From Rhyzopertha dominica (Eukaryota > Arthropoda > Insecta > Coleoptera > Bostrichidae): 64,000 nt of DNA. Under the pieces are notes generated by a model that was not told the DNA's origin, did no database searches, and saw nothing but the letters and a program-made list of their open reading frames with translations. The position numbers were made by a program, and so were the translations under genes. This document shows, in pieces, positions 47,201 through 59,815 of this stretch (position 1 is its first letter; every line of letters starts with the position of its first letter). The DNA lies in the NCBI GenBank assembly GCA_025024175.1, contig QCXZ01000041.1, positions 8,551,786-8,615,785 of the forward strand. The letters are read 5' to 3'.

Positions 47201-49559
47201 GTTCTAACAATATGAAGTGCTCTGAAGTTAGATGTTAACGGATTAACAAGAATCTTCCTTGCCTAAGCACATAAATTGACTTTGTTCTATTTTGTGCGAT
47301 TGTTCCCAACAACATGTTTGGTAATGGATTACAACAAGTTTAATTTTTTACATCAATTGCAGTAATCACATAGGGTATATTCTTAGTATCTCTATGCAGG
47401 TCTAGCATCACCTGTAGACAGCAATTAACATTTCTAAAGTTCCTATGTGTTACTCCTATTTTGATTTTAACGTTTCATTCTGAAGGTACCTAATTAGACT
47501 TTCTAAAAAGGGCCAAACCATTTGTTAACCAAAAATAACTGCACAAACATGTTAGTTTTCGGTTACTTTCAATTTAACCACAAGTAGCTGTCAACTTGCT
47601 CTCCAGCATTATATTTTCTTTATTTTACATGAAATTTTAAATACGTTTTGTGTTTAATGTGCTGCACCTGTGTTGAGATATTTGACATTCGACAGCCTTT
47701 AACTTTATGTATTGTCAAGTAAAAGTTAACTACTTATCTTATTTGTGTTGTTGCTAGTAGCTAAAAAGTACATAACGTACTAAAAGGCTGATATTACTAG
47801 CTCCTTTTATAGTCAGTCTGAGCGTTAGAAACTTTCGGATACAACTTGTGTGTATTTATTGAACGTCCAGTGAACGAGATAAAATTTATCAGAATCAAAA
47901 GGAACTTGCGTTTCGGAACAGTTGAACTTGCAAGTAATGTACTAGAACGATAGATTGAATTATGGGGAACTTAAGGTATGCAACAAATGTTTTGTCAAAA
48001 ATATGTGGCCAACACGAAATCGAAAACAGATATTATTAAAAATAGTATAATATTATCGCATTTTGTCATTAATCTTAATTACATTACAAAAATTACGTTA
48101 CTGACAATGGCCTTCATTATTCGATAACATGCAGTTTTGCCCTTAAGTATCGCATCACCCTTTCTTGGTTGATACCAACATCTACATCAAGCATCTTTTC
48201 ATAAATCCGCATCCTCAACTACTCCTTGTTTTATGCTTCTCAACTATTGCCATAAACTTTCCTAATCGATAGAGTCCAAAATTTTTCCACAGCTCGTGCT
48301 TGTAAAAGATTTGGGAAACTGCTTTACTTTGGTTTTTTGTTATACCTCATGCTGTTATGATTCCCACCAAATTTGAAATTGATATCTTTTATAGTTCAGG
48401 AATAGTCTTAAAAATTCATTTCATAAAATTCAATTTCAACACCCTATATATCAAAAACAAAGCGTTATCAGAAATTTTTTTATCGGAAAATAGTTTTTAA
48501 AATTACATTTTCTATCACCTGTCAAACGTTGTCGGTGTATTTCGAGGACACCCTGTATAAAAAACATAAGCAATTTCTCCAAAGGATCAACCCCCTCCCC
48601 CAAACCAAAATCCTGGACCCGCCACTGTTGCAAGGTCTAACCAGAACATCATTTCGCTTCCACCATTATGTGCTCTAAAAAATTTAATAATATAAGTAGT
48701 GGCATATGTAACATAAGGTCGTGAAACACCATCAGCTTCAGATATAGCACACCACACTACAACTTTGGCAGCGAATTTCCTTTACGTTTAAATCTGACAT
48801 TATACGGAGTGTTTTTGATATCTACATAATTTCTATTCCTTCACGCGTTTGCCATATTGATAATGTTATTATTTGCAAANTAAACTATCCTTGGCATACG
48901 CCAACATGGCGGTATTTTTTTCATATTNTATTTGGGACAATTTANATAATTTCTAGCATTTCTTCTAGCAATTTTAATATGAAAAACTTAAAATCGACGA
49001 TCTAACTTTCTCGTTGAAATTTCAACTCTGTCTCTTACACTTTCTAGCATTCGGTAGACTAGGTCCTGCTTAATAAGTGATCAAAAAGTTATTTCAAAAA
49101 ATTCTATAATGTCCCTTCATTTGAAGATACATTTCAGTTCTTAAACGTATCTTGGAAATGGATCATCCAGTAGACGTTTGTTACAATTTAGTGCAGAAAT
49201 TTGAAATTTCTACTTTTGTGGTTGAAATTTCACTTGTGATCCTGAAATTTNAGGCTTGCATGTTGAAACTTTAATTGCCCCTCAGCTTTATCGTATTGAG
49301 CTTTTTTTTTAAAATTTTATATAGGCACCGGTAAATGTCAAGCGAATTTGTGAAGATTCAATAGATTATATTTCGCTGATTGAAGTAACGATAGCGCATA
49401 ATCAGCGATATCGGAATTTTGTTTTTATTTGCACTAATTAATGTGCATGTAACCTGGAACCGGTGAATCTGCACAACTCCGATAACTAGATGCTACACGA
49501 ACGGCAAGGCCACGGCGCATAAACAACCCTAATGGAAAACAAACCTACATGTGGGGGTT
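47201..49559. other. 2.4 kb without a gene; possible hAT-type end at 48627
   Basis: Read on the minus strand, CAGTGGCGGGTCCAGGATTT begins at 48627 and resembles a dispersed hAT-type terminus. Its partner was not found. Several N bases occur at 48880-49251. The rest is featureless. Confidence 0.35.
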
Positions 49560-49860
49560 ATTAAAACGCAAACGAGCTATTATTGCGCGTCGCGATCGGG
49601 GAAGCACAGCGCTTATAAATTTCCGCGCGGCGCTAAATGACGGCGCCGCATTCAATACGCGAATATAAATCACGACCCTCCCGGTTACTCGTTTTAAATT
49701 AAAAACCACGTTCGGAAAAAAGAGCGCGCAGCGACTTGTATCAGATAAAGCATCTTTTTTCGGACTAATGGCTTCATTAATGATGAGCGAGACTTTTGCT
49801 GCCGGTGTGCGCTGTTATTGGCTTCCCGTGACTGGGGGATAAGTTATTTAACGGGGGAAC
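49560..49860. other. G+C-rich island without a gene
   Basis: CpG-rich words (GCGCGTCGCGATCGGGGAAG, CGCGCGGCGCTAAATGACGG) stand out sharply from the flanks, next to TATAAAT and TTAATGATG. There is no open frame. A regulatory element is a reasonable guess. Confidence 0.3.
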
Positions 49861-52800
49861 ATTATTGGCGTTGGCTGAATGGCTTAGGTGCGAGGAGGAA
49901 ATTAAACACAATCGCGCTGATATAATCTGGTACAACGTTAGTGCTTGGGTAACTCTTTCCCTTTACACCTCGATAATCCTGTCACAAAACGACACGTTCG
50001 ATCTAAATTTTACCGAAGCTTTCCAGCCAGATATCAAAATTTGTCACAGCCCTGCATGGAAACCCAAAAACGTTTTAAGTGAATGGCTGTGGTGTGAATA
50101 GAACACTACAAGTAGTGATCTTGGCAGCAGATAGGTGGCAGAGGATGTCTATTAAAATATTATTGTTTTGAACTAGTTGTGTTAAGATTTAGTGTATTTA
50201 ATACACGTGTTTAAAATACAAGAAGTTAAGTTAGAAGAGCTCAATTTGTAACGCTCCCATGTTGCTAAATTAAATTCCCGCTACAGATTGTTTTGTTTGC
50301 CATTTGTATGTAGCTAGATTTCCAATATCTGTTGAAATCCGCTTTTTCGGGCGCTCTGTCCATACGAGTTTTTGCTGGTTTTTCTTGCTAGGCACTCCTA
50401 CGGTGATTGAGAACATTCGACTACGGGAAGTGATCGCGAATTAATTCTGTGTGAATTTCACCCATTTCTGGGGATCATAGTCGCAATTTTGTGCTGTTGT
50501 AGGGCCAATCGTGTGTTTCCTTTACTTCTTCGTATCTTGATGCCTTTTCGATTGAGCCTGTTTCGGTTTTAAACCGGATGAAAAGCACAGACACTTCCAA
50601 ACAGTTCGTCCTACTACATATTTCATTTTACAACTTCTGAAGCCACCTAACACCTCAGTAAGTGCATATTTTATTGTTTTCTCGTTGCCAAACCAGCTAT
50701 TTTAGGTCTTCTTACCTTTCGTTGGGTGTACCGGACCGGATCAGCAAACCATATAAGCGAACGTACTCGACGTCCGTGGTGAATTATTCGATAGGGATTT
50801 CTAAATTTCGAAGCTGGAAGGAATCTTTCGTGGAAATACATAAGGGCTGGAGTGATAGAGGCTATTATCATCCACCTATCCTAGAGTTGCCTACCCTTGC
50901 CAAAGGGAAAGGATCAACCTATGTATTTAGGGTCAGATTTTTCCATTTAATTTGCGTGCTGACGTTGCCAGATTGTTCAGTAAATCTACGGAAGATCGTC
51001 GCTGCGTTCCCTTCGCGCCTGCATTTTATTTGTGCGTTAATCTTAGAACTTTTATATTCAGCACTTTCTCTGTTAATATCTTATAGAGTGCGGGTACTAC
51101 TCTGTGTAATTATTTAATTAGGTTGGCTTTATCTTCACCCATTCCGTAATAAATTATTAATAATACACGTAGCTTAACTTGTACATACACGTTTATCTGA
51201 TAGCAAATAGTCCGTGTAGATTTTTTTCTAAAGGAAAAAGAGAATGATCGTTTTACCAGAGAGTTTAAAGAGTTCTTTTTATAACTGAGTGGGAACCACC
51301 GTCGGACGTGCGCACCCCGCGGACGGTTATAACAATAGTTTTTTGTTCGTGCATCATATTAATTACGTTAATAATTAGTAAGGATATTTCCCTTGATTCC
51401 GTTAGCATAGAATTAGATTATTGTGTGACTGTTTTGTGTTTCGATGGAGTAGATTGTACGCTAGTTCATTTCGGGTTATCTTGTTCTTATTTTAGTTTAT
51501 ACTCTGCCTTATTATCTTTGGGTGATTAAGTATATGGACCTTGGTTTAAGCTCAATCCGTTGTTTTATTTGTTATATTCACATGCCTATATCTTAGTCGG
51601 GGGAGGAAGGTTTGATCCTTAAGGACTTGTGCACGTGCGAATCCCACGTGCTCAGATATCTGCGATTTTTGGATTCTGGCGCCCATACATTTACTTTACC
51701 TTTTTTTGCCCCAACGACCCGGGCTGAGCCTTGCTGCGGCTAGTTATTTGTCACCTTGCCTTTGTGGGTCACCTTCACCCCTTGCTTTAAAATTTGTTTA
51801 TATTTAAAGATAAAAAAATTTGAAAAAGATCGGTGGCAAGTTTTCGAATTAATAATGTACTGATCTATCCTGTTACTACCTAGCGCAGGATTAAGCCATT
51901 GTTTATAATTGCTACCCCCAATTACATCCCCGCGAGCTCAAAGTGACTTTCCACGTCTTTTTCCTTCCACATAATCTAACGATCTACGTACGAGCACGGA
52001 GACCGAACTTCGACTGCTCCAATAACTTAAAACGGTGTTTCCGATTTCAGCGATAACAAAGGCCGGCCAACGCAGCCGACATGTATTTATGCGGCTGTTT
52101 GTTGGAAGAGACGCAATCCTGCTGTTGGTAATTGGTTCCCGTGCTTCGTCGGAAGTTGTTGTTCCCATAAGACGCCGACCAACTTCTTATTTCTATTCCC
52201 TGGATGGATATAACAGTTTATCTTACTCGCCCTTTTGGCTGCCGAACGTCAGTCCTCCTTCTCGTGCCCTTGTGCTCTTGAGTTCGCGGGTAGAGTCCAA
52301 CCGCGGGCATATATTATGTATTAATATTTTGATATGTCGAGATCTACGGGTTTACTAGCTACATGCGTGAGAAGGTTGGGGTCACGACTGAACTTCTTGG
52401 CCTTACTCAGTGTAATAAAATAACCTTTTCAAACAGAGATGCGGGTATGTAGAATCTAATTTATCAATTTGACGAATTAATTGGCTTTGGTCTGTGTCTA
52501 GGTGTGCGAGACGTGAAGATAATATCTGAACAAAAGTTTGGGGTTGTTGTCGGAACAAATGAATAATATAAATCAAAATAATACTTTTTATTATTAAAAC
52601 TAACACCATGACAAAGAAACTTAATATTAATTTGGTATATTCTAGGTATCATGACACAGGTAAACACAACTACCTCTTTTGCCAAACGAACTTAGCATTA
52701 GATTCAAATGAATCCACCAATTTGGATCCTAGGGAAGTACCCAGAAAAGTTATAAAATTCAAACAGCTCTCATCAAAGTTGGGTCTAATTATCAACTGTT

Positions 52801-53149
52801 TTCTTAGATATACAAATTGTTTAGCAGACTAATAGCACCTTCACAATAATCATTGCGTATAGATATTGACAATACAAAATATAATTTTTCTTAAATTTTT
52901 GAGGTCGTTGTGGTTGCATTTTTTAAGTACTTCTAAGTCTTTTGCTATGTCCTTGCCTTTAAGCCAGCAGTAATCAGTATGTAAAACAGCCTGGTCAATA
53001 TCATAAAAAAAGAAACATATGTATGTTAGGTCTGAAATAGTAAAATTATGTAATCAACCAATGGGTGGCGTTGCTTTGCTCGATCAAATCGAAAAAGCGG
53101 AACACCTAAAGTACTCAGATCTGAAGTTCCAAAAGGGAATGAAGGATTC
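49861..53149. other. 3.3 kb, possible LTR-like remnant, no recognised gene
   Basis: TGTAACGCTCCC at 50247 resembles the start of some Gypsy LTRs, and TGGCGCCCATAC at about 51677 resembles a primer-binding site. No second LTR copy and no coding domain were found. The 151-codon frame at 50662-51117 has no motif. These signals do not establish an element. Confidence 0.2.
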
Positions 53150-53450
53150 AGGCCATGTTCAGAAGTCCAACACGTTTTCTTGACAAAAAAAAGTTCTGAT
53201 TGTGTATATAGGAATTAAATCGGGTGACCCAACTGGAAATTTGATGGAACCTCTTCGGCCTATTTATTGTCCTTGAAAAGGATAATGGGTAGTGGCTCCA
53301 TCCTGTTGAAAGAAAAATGGATTTTATTGGAAATTTACGTCTTCTTCTTTTCTCGACAACTGTAAATAGCTGTTACCAGTCCAACTGTTTTCAAAAAGAA
53401 ATATTTCGATAACGTGGTCGCACACAATGCCTGTCTTAATGTCTTTGAAG
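53150..53450 (-). pseudogene. Tc1/mariner-superfamily transposase fragment
   Basis: Minus strand: VIEIFLFENSWTGNSYLQL, a stop, then NPFFFQQDGATTHYPF, with the second catalytic Asp in the QQDGA motif. It continues IGRRGSIKFPVGSPDLIPI, the third-acid region. It is the same transposase group as 35789-36846 but an independent, more decayed copy. N-terminus and ends are missing. Interestingly it keeps the QQDGA that the larger copy has lost. Confidence 0.85.
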
Positions 53451-55149
53451 CTTTTAAATCTTGAAAATGTTATGTCTTGTATGGATGAAACTGTTTGACA
53501 CTTTTGCACTAGCACACGCGTTATTTCCATAGAAAAGTTTTTTCACTTCAATTCTTTGTTCTGTCCTTTAAAATTTAAAAAATCGTGTTAGTCCATTGCT
53601 GATCTATTTTTCTACTAACACATATATTGTTTGAGCGATTATAAATGATTAATGATGTACAGAGTTCGCTACATCATTTCTCAAAAATGTTTTTGGCTTT
53701 AAAATGCTCCCTCTGTTTTAGAAAGAAATTATATTCGACGGTGTTAAATCCGCAGAAAAAAGCATGTGATCAACCGTGTACCTTAGCAAGTTTTTCAAGT
53801 CTTTTTGTCCCATTATAAGATATTCCGAGAATACTTGTAGCCCTGATAATCTACCAGAATATTTCGATTGTTCCTTAATCCAGTGTCCAGTAATGTGAAA
53901 GGACAAATTCTAGCTTATTCTAATACCTGATGCATCAAAGCGCGTTGTCGAGTTGAAGTGCAACTTTGCGCTAATGCGATAGCTGTTTCAAAGTACCGCA
54001 TTTTTATTTACTAAAGATCTTTACGCATAAGCATTTCTCCAGTTTTTGCTGATTACTTAAGGCTTTTAGCATGGCAATCCATTTCTAGCGCGGCGTTGAT
54101 GCAACTATGCGAACTGCAAATATGGGCCTGTTCACTATTAATGTTCATGCACTTAATTCAGATACCCTTGATTCGATGATGACGAATTCGGTAGTATTGC
54201 AGTTCTTTTTTTTTGTAGATAACAAATGTAAAACTAATTTGTTTGTTTTAATAAATAAATCGCATTCATACTGCGTATGATTGGGATACCCCGCACTAAA
54301 ACACAGAAGCTTCATGTGTATCGATTCAACTGCATCGGCATGCGATGGAGTTTTTTTTCTCTTTTTGAGCTTCTGTCGCAGTTAATTTAAAATTGATGGA
54401 CCTCACGTCCTTTGATTAACTGTTTATACAAATGCAAATAAAAATCGAAGCATAAAAACAAATCCGACCAAATCCAGGTTGCAATAATTGTAATAACAGT
54501 GATTTATTTTCCCACATATTTAATTCGAATAGACCATAATTGCATACAGCATAAACCTGATTAATTAGCGCTAAATAAATTCATTGCTAAATCATAACAC
54601 TTCTGAGTTGCTGCTACATGTAGGGAAATACAGAAAAAAATGTACTAATTTTCAATAATACTCGTGATACTAAGTTTCTACATGTTTTAGGTATCGGTGA
54701 CTTCATGAAATAAGACGGGCAACAAACTGGCTAATCAACAAGCTGTATGAATAGTTCAAAGTACTAACGTCGCTGCTAATCATCCACGTCATTTCTGCTA
54801 AGCGGTGGTACAAGTATGTTGCTAAAATTTTTGGCCTTATCGTAACAGTTTCGATCTCCTTTGATGTAGCTAGTAAATAAAATGCCAAGTCAGTGAAACA
54901 CATTTCAACTTTGAACTTATAGTACTTATAAAAGATGGATTTTAAATTTGAATTGTCTGCATAGGGTTCACAGTAAAGTTGAACGGATTCTTAAGTACGC
55001 AATGATAATTAGTACTTTTAAATATGAAATCAAATCTAGTTAAAGCATAACTGTCCTTAACAGACATGCCATTAATTAATTAATTAATGCAAAATTTACG
55101 CTTGTAAATTTTGAGGCCCATCCGTTTTGAATATACTTTTAACTACAGT
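53451..55149. other. 1.7 kb without a recognisable gene
   Basis: Short frames only; an AATT tandem at about 55075-55087. Confidence 0.4.
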
Positions 55150-55420
55150 AATTGTCGAAAAAAATGCTTACAGTTCAGTTCAAAACAGTTCTGAACTGTC
55201 GGCGCAGTATAAATTAAGCGCTCGAACAAACAGAACTGTTAATTTTGAACCATTAGTTCATTGTTCCGTCAAACAGCGAAATGAATGTAAAAGTGATTCA
55301 AAACTGAACCAGTAGTTCTAGGATTATCCTATAATTGCAAATTCCGGCCATACGCAGAAGGTAATTTGCGCTTTTTCCAGTTCTGAACTGAATACTGAAC
55401 CGTTCGGAATTTTTTGTTGG
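55150..55420. repeat. Cluster of AGTTCtGAACT palindromes
   Basis: ACAGTTCTGAACTGT (near 55187) and CAGTTCTGAACTG (near 55379) are mirrored words, with related TTCAGTTC, GAACCATTAGTTC and CTGAACCG between. It could be a decayed inverted-repeat element or a binding-site cluster. Confidence 0.4.
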
Positions 55421-56970
55421 ACTTATTTCATACATTTCGTCTATTTTCATTCTTATTAAATGAGCATGTTATCGATCTTCAATATCCTTAACTCGTTTGC
55501 GTCGCTCCTTACTTTTCGCTCTTGAACTAGTTGTAGGTGTAAACATTTACTTCGCACTGACAGGTAAATGGACAGAGGAACGGTGGGCTTCAACCTTTTC
55601 TCTACCACTCACATCATCAATGTTCATCACCTCGTCTTCTTGATTGTCATCAGAAGGTCACCAAGAATACATATTGCAAAGAGTGATCACGAGATCAACT
55701 GTAGGTACCTCTTGTAAGTGACAATTAAAAAAGTATTTAGATGCTCTACACTTCGCAGTTCACAAGTAACTCAATCGGCAGGTCACAATTGTTTGCTTAA
55801 ATACTTAATCACTTAATATTAACGGTTAGTTTGGGTTTCCTAAATTGTACCTTTCTTTGAGTACGGCCCAGACGTTGAAAGGAACCGCCTGTTACAATAT
55901 CTACCTGTTTCGAAGAAATTATACACAAGTGCACACAAGCTTGTGATAGGTCATTGCGAGAGCAAAGCAATAAAGTCCAGTTTTCTTTAGGTGTACTACA
56001 ACAAAGTTGTATGGTGTCAGAAAGTAACCTGGAATACGAAAAAAACGTGTTTCGTTATTATTTAACGGATTTAATAAAGAAGCATAGGGGTCGAGTTTCC
56101 ACAATCTCAGGGGTTGCTCGTTATAAAATTGCGCCGTATCACCTCAGTCAAACATTTCTCAAGGTCAATGCGTTAAAAATGCGTTATTGCACGATAAAAT
56201 AATTTTTTATTAATAAAACAAGATACAATGCAATAAAATACAGCGACAAACAATAATAATAGTCTAGTAGCAGGAACAAACTAAATTATTACTTAAACAT
56301 ATATAAAAATAAAACTGGTTAAGTACCTATCTATTCAACAAAGAAGGTATTTTTATTAATGAAAGAGATAACAATTTTGCCTAAAAAATCAATGTTTTAA
56401 TTTTTATGAATATGCAGTATAAAGCAAAATTATTTAGTCTTTTCTATGACATTGTTTATCTCAAATGTGTTTTCAGCCTTCGTAAGGCAGAAAACGGATG
56501 CTCGGCCCTACACGAAGTTACAGGAATGCATAAAACTATTTTTTTAAATTTAACAATTTCTGGCAACAGATCCAGCATTAGATTTTTTAGGATCTACAGT
56601 AAATATTAAATTTTGAAAGGAACATGTGTTCTATAAAGTAACAAAACATGGTCTTGCGATGGGTGGTACTCAAATTATACCATTTTCAAATAGTAAAAAT
56701 TTGTTACAACATTCCACGGTGTAGATCATTTATTGACATTTAAATAAAAAACGTGCTGCTCTGCAGCTTGCTTCAGGTAGTGAGTTATAAAACTGAGTCA
56801 TTTTATATTTTTAAATATGTACGAAATTGAGCATAAATGAATTAAAGCGTGATCACTATTAAGCTGTGATTTAAGACGTTTTATTTTACTTCGAGTTCAT
56901 TACTCGGGAAACCATTATTATTAATAAATATTTATAGAATAAAACATCCGCTTGACACATAGTTTTCAAA
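55421..56970. other. 1.5 kb without a recognisable gene
   Basis: Nothing recognised beyond short frames. Confidence 0.4.
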
Positions 56971-57340
56971 ATGACAACGAAAGAGTTTGACGATATTTCG
57001 TTAATTTTGCGAAAATGCAGTGAAAATACAAGTCCTTCGACAAAATAAATTGCGAAAATATGTCAAACGACACAACGAACTGTTCAAAGGTGCTTAAAAC
57101 GAATCAAGGAAGTAGGAGCTATCCCTNGAAAGAGCCGAACGGGTAAACCGACTCGCGTACCTAATAGAAAACTTGAAAACGAAATTTGTCGTCTATATAC
57201 AGAAAATCCCTCAATTTCAACCCGAGGGGTAGCCAAGAAAAAAGGAATCAGTCGTATGTAACAAATATTAAAAAGATATGTAATATTGAAACTTTCAAAA
57301 AGAAGAAATTCCCAAAACGAGCGTTAGACAATATAATCGA
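56971..57340 (+). pseudogene. Tc1/mariner-type transposase N-terminal fragment
   Basis: From ATG at 56971: MTTKEFDDISLILRKCSENT, a stop, then KICQTTQRTVQRCLKRIKEV (helix-turn-helix), KSRTGKPTRVPNRKLENEIC (linker with an AT-hook-like GKPTR), and YTENPSISTRGVAKKKGIS in a second helix-turn-helix. The match fades after KKKFPKRALDN. The catalytic domain is missing here. A C-terminal fragment of compatible type lies 2.2 kb downstream on the same strand, so the two may be halves of one interrupted copy. Confidence 0.75.
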
Positions 57341-58663
57341 GCAGTTCGAAGGGCAAAGCTTTTGTTTTCCCTCCTTATAGAGAAAAACGACTCAGACAGA
57401 AATAAAAAAAATTGCCAAAAGGTACCCCATATCGCAAGCAATTTGTCAATCCGGTTTCCTTCCTTTTCGTAACGGTACTGATGACATAGAAAAAAACAAC
57501 TGTCGAACGTAGCGTAAAAATTAAAAGGGATATCACTTATCACGTTGGGCAGAGAATGATTGACAGGACCATATAACCTCCATAAAATGTAGATAGACTG
57601 GTGGGTTTGAACGATGCAGAAAGGCAGCTTAGGTTCGCATCTCACAGAGTTTGCAGAACAAATTTAGTGTCCTAATCATCTTCTTCCAACACGTAGCACT
57701 GTCATACGAAAATATTTTTTATACTTCTTTGTTCTACATAATTATATCAAATCAAAAGCTATATTAGTCAAAATGCATCAAATAATTATGACAAAGTACA
57801 ATCCATGATCAGTTTTTCATATGAGAATAAAACTATGGAATAAAGAACTTCTTAAAATGAAAATATCCGATTTATAAAAAATTGGTCGAGCAAGTTAATT
57901 TTCTCCTTAAAAAGTTTACTATTCACAACCCTATTTAAAATTTTTACCCTTTTTTTGTTTTTTAGAAATAAGTCATCGAATTTTCTTTAATCGTAACCCC
58001 TAAATGTTTTTAACCATTTGGAGAGATGTTTTCATTATCGAAATTGCAATAGGTATAAGAATATTGAATTTTACATAACAATCTTTTCGAATAAAATTCG
58101 CTCAGATAAGTAAACAACGTATGTACTGAATACTAACAAAAAAGAAATATACATTTTTAACAAAAAAGGTAGTCAATTCTTCATTTAAACCAAATGTCCG
58201 GAATGCCAGTTGACCCTTTTATTTTTAACAATTTGATGTTGTTTTTTTTGGCTAGTTAAATAAAATTTACATTATTTATTTTTTAATAATATCTACTTTT
58301 ACCACACCATTGTATTTAAGAAATATGCAGTATTTTTGGAATAATGTATTGGAAGTGAAGGACATAAATTGTTGCTAGTTGCATTTCTTCAACATTGCAT
58401 TGCATTTGCACTCTTGCTTTTTTCACAAATAACAAACATAGCTTTTATTGCGCAGCTAGCTTTATGAAAATTTATTGAATCGCTCGGTAAAATAAGTACT
58501 TCTAATATTTCCTTTTTTCTTTATATGATAATATTTGTACTATTAAATTTGCAGCATAGTTGGAAAGTTTACTAACTAGCCGTGTACACTTTTAACTAAA
58601 CTGATTAGAATATTATGTATAAATCTACTGCCTTCGACACCAGCGATTGTTGATTAACAATTA
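57341..58663. other. 1.3 kb between transposase halves
   Basis: No coding signal. If the two halves belong together, this part is inserted or decayed sequence. Confidence 0.4.
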
Positions 58664-58881
58664 TTATTATATAATATTTTCTCGGAAAGATCGCTGTCGT
58701 TTTAAAACTGACAAAGAATTATTGGTCTGACGTTTCGATAACACCTATATAATCTTTGTCAAAGACGTAGAACCTCAAAATTCGTCTTTGACAAAGATTA
58801 CATGTGTAATCGAAACGACGAATAATCTTTGTCAGTATTTTAAAACGACAGCGATATTTCCGAGAAAATATTATATTATAA
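58664..58881. repeat. Inverted repeat, PLE-end-like
   Basis: Arms of about 100 bp (58664-58766 and 58784-58881) share TCGCTGTCGTTTTAAAA and GACAAAGA. Each arm contains an ATCGAAACG hairpin-GAAA motif as in PLE ends. There is no coding sequence. It is either a terminal-only PLE derivative or a miniature inverted-repeat element with a similar fold. Confidence 0.85.
58780..58823 (+). ncRNA. Hammerhead-like fold within the inverted repeat
   Basis: ATTCGTC (58780-58786) pairs perfectly with GACGAAT (58817-58823). Between them lie TTTGACAAA, hairpin GATTAC-atgt-GTAATC and GAAAC. Helix III is absent. The geometry follows that at 1.5 and 20.5 kb. Confidence 0.4.
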
Positions 58882-59595
58882 TACGGACGCTGAAANCATT
58901 AACTCTCGTATAACTATTATTATTGTTTAGAAGATACAGCATTTAGAAGTTTAGATGTTNATTTGCTTTGTAGCGCCGTTACCATGGAAACTAGAGAAAA
59001 GAAGTAGTGCACCTTTTAAGTAGTTAAACAAAGATTCTAAAGTTTCTATTTTCCACCCACATTTTATGGGCAAATCCTGGATTTATTTGCTTTTGATTTG
59101 TAACTTGATGTAAAATATGCCCTCTAATGGGAAGCTTGGTAGCTTCGAAATATTTTTAGTGAATTTCCCTGGTATTTATTTAAAAAAAAATCCCACAAAG
59201 CGAAAGTGCGAGGGATTTTCAAGATACAGCTGCCAGTATTGTTAGTGAATCTCGTTGTATATACCTGGAAAAAAACCATTAAATCTCCTTAAAATCGTTA
59301 TAATATATCATAAAGGTAATAGAGAGAGAGCTCTTAGGGATAGATGAATTAAATGTTCATAATTCGTTAGCTGTAATAGTCGCATTTTTCATTTTTTTAA
59401 ATAAAATTTAAAATACGGCCTTCGCAATTTTAAAAAATTTTAATATCACTATTTTTTTCTTTTTAATTTGTTAAAAAATTAATAGAAAAATATTTTGCAA
59501 AAATAAAAAATTATGCCCCTTCAGAACATTAAAACCTTCTATTAAAAAAAAAGAATGAGTTAAAAGTTCTTGGTACTTTTGAATATATTCTTTGT
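58882..59595. other. 0.7 kb, A+T-rich
   Basis: Homopolymer-rich with two N bases. Nothing recognised. Confidence 0.4.
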
Positions 59596-59815
59596 CAAGT
59601 TTACATTTGTGGATGTGGTGCTAAAAAACAGGAAACCACCAAATTGTCCAGAATTAAGGCCAGACGAAAGCTTCAGAAAACATTCAGAGAAACCACTTCG
59701 CTTGCTGACTGAGAATAAATGGATACAGTATATCACGCTAATCATGAGTGAGGCCGTGCAAAAGTCAATGTGCGGCGTAAAAAGGAAAGTCGGAATTTTT
59801 AATCGCCGAAAATTA
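59596..59815 (+). pseudogene. Tc1/mariner-type transposase C-terminal fragment
   Basis: The plus frame reads KNRKPPNCPELRPDESF, matching the 'PPNCPE.RPIE' motif that carries the last acidic residue of this group; here I-E is replaced by D-E. The rest, SEAVQKSMCGVKRKVGIFNR, is the usual C-terminal helix ('VQ.LM.GVK.KV'). It stays open for 96 codons but lacks everything upstream. Confidence 0.8.

Noticed and set aside
48570..48627. Full hAT element starting at CAGTGGCGG (minus strand)
   Set aside because: Only one end was found, with no partner terminus or target duplication, so it is listed only as a possible end fragment.
50662..51117. 151-codon open frame, one of the longest in the window
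   Set aside because: No domain, no flanking exon signals, and located where weak LTR-like signals occur; length alone is not evidence in eukaryotic DNA.
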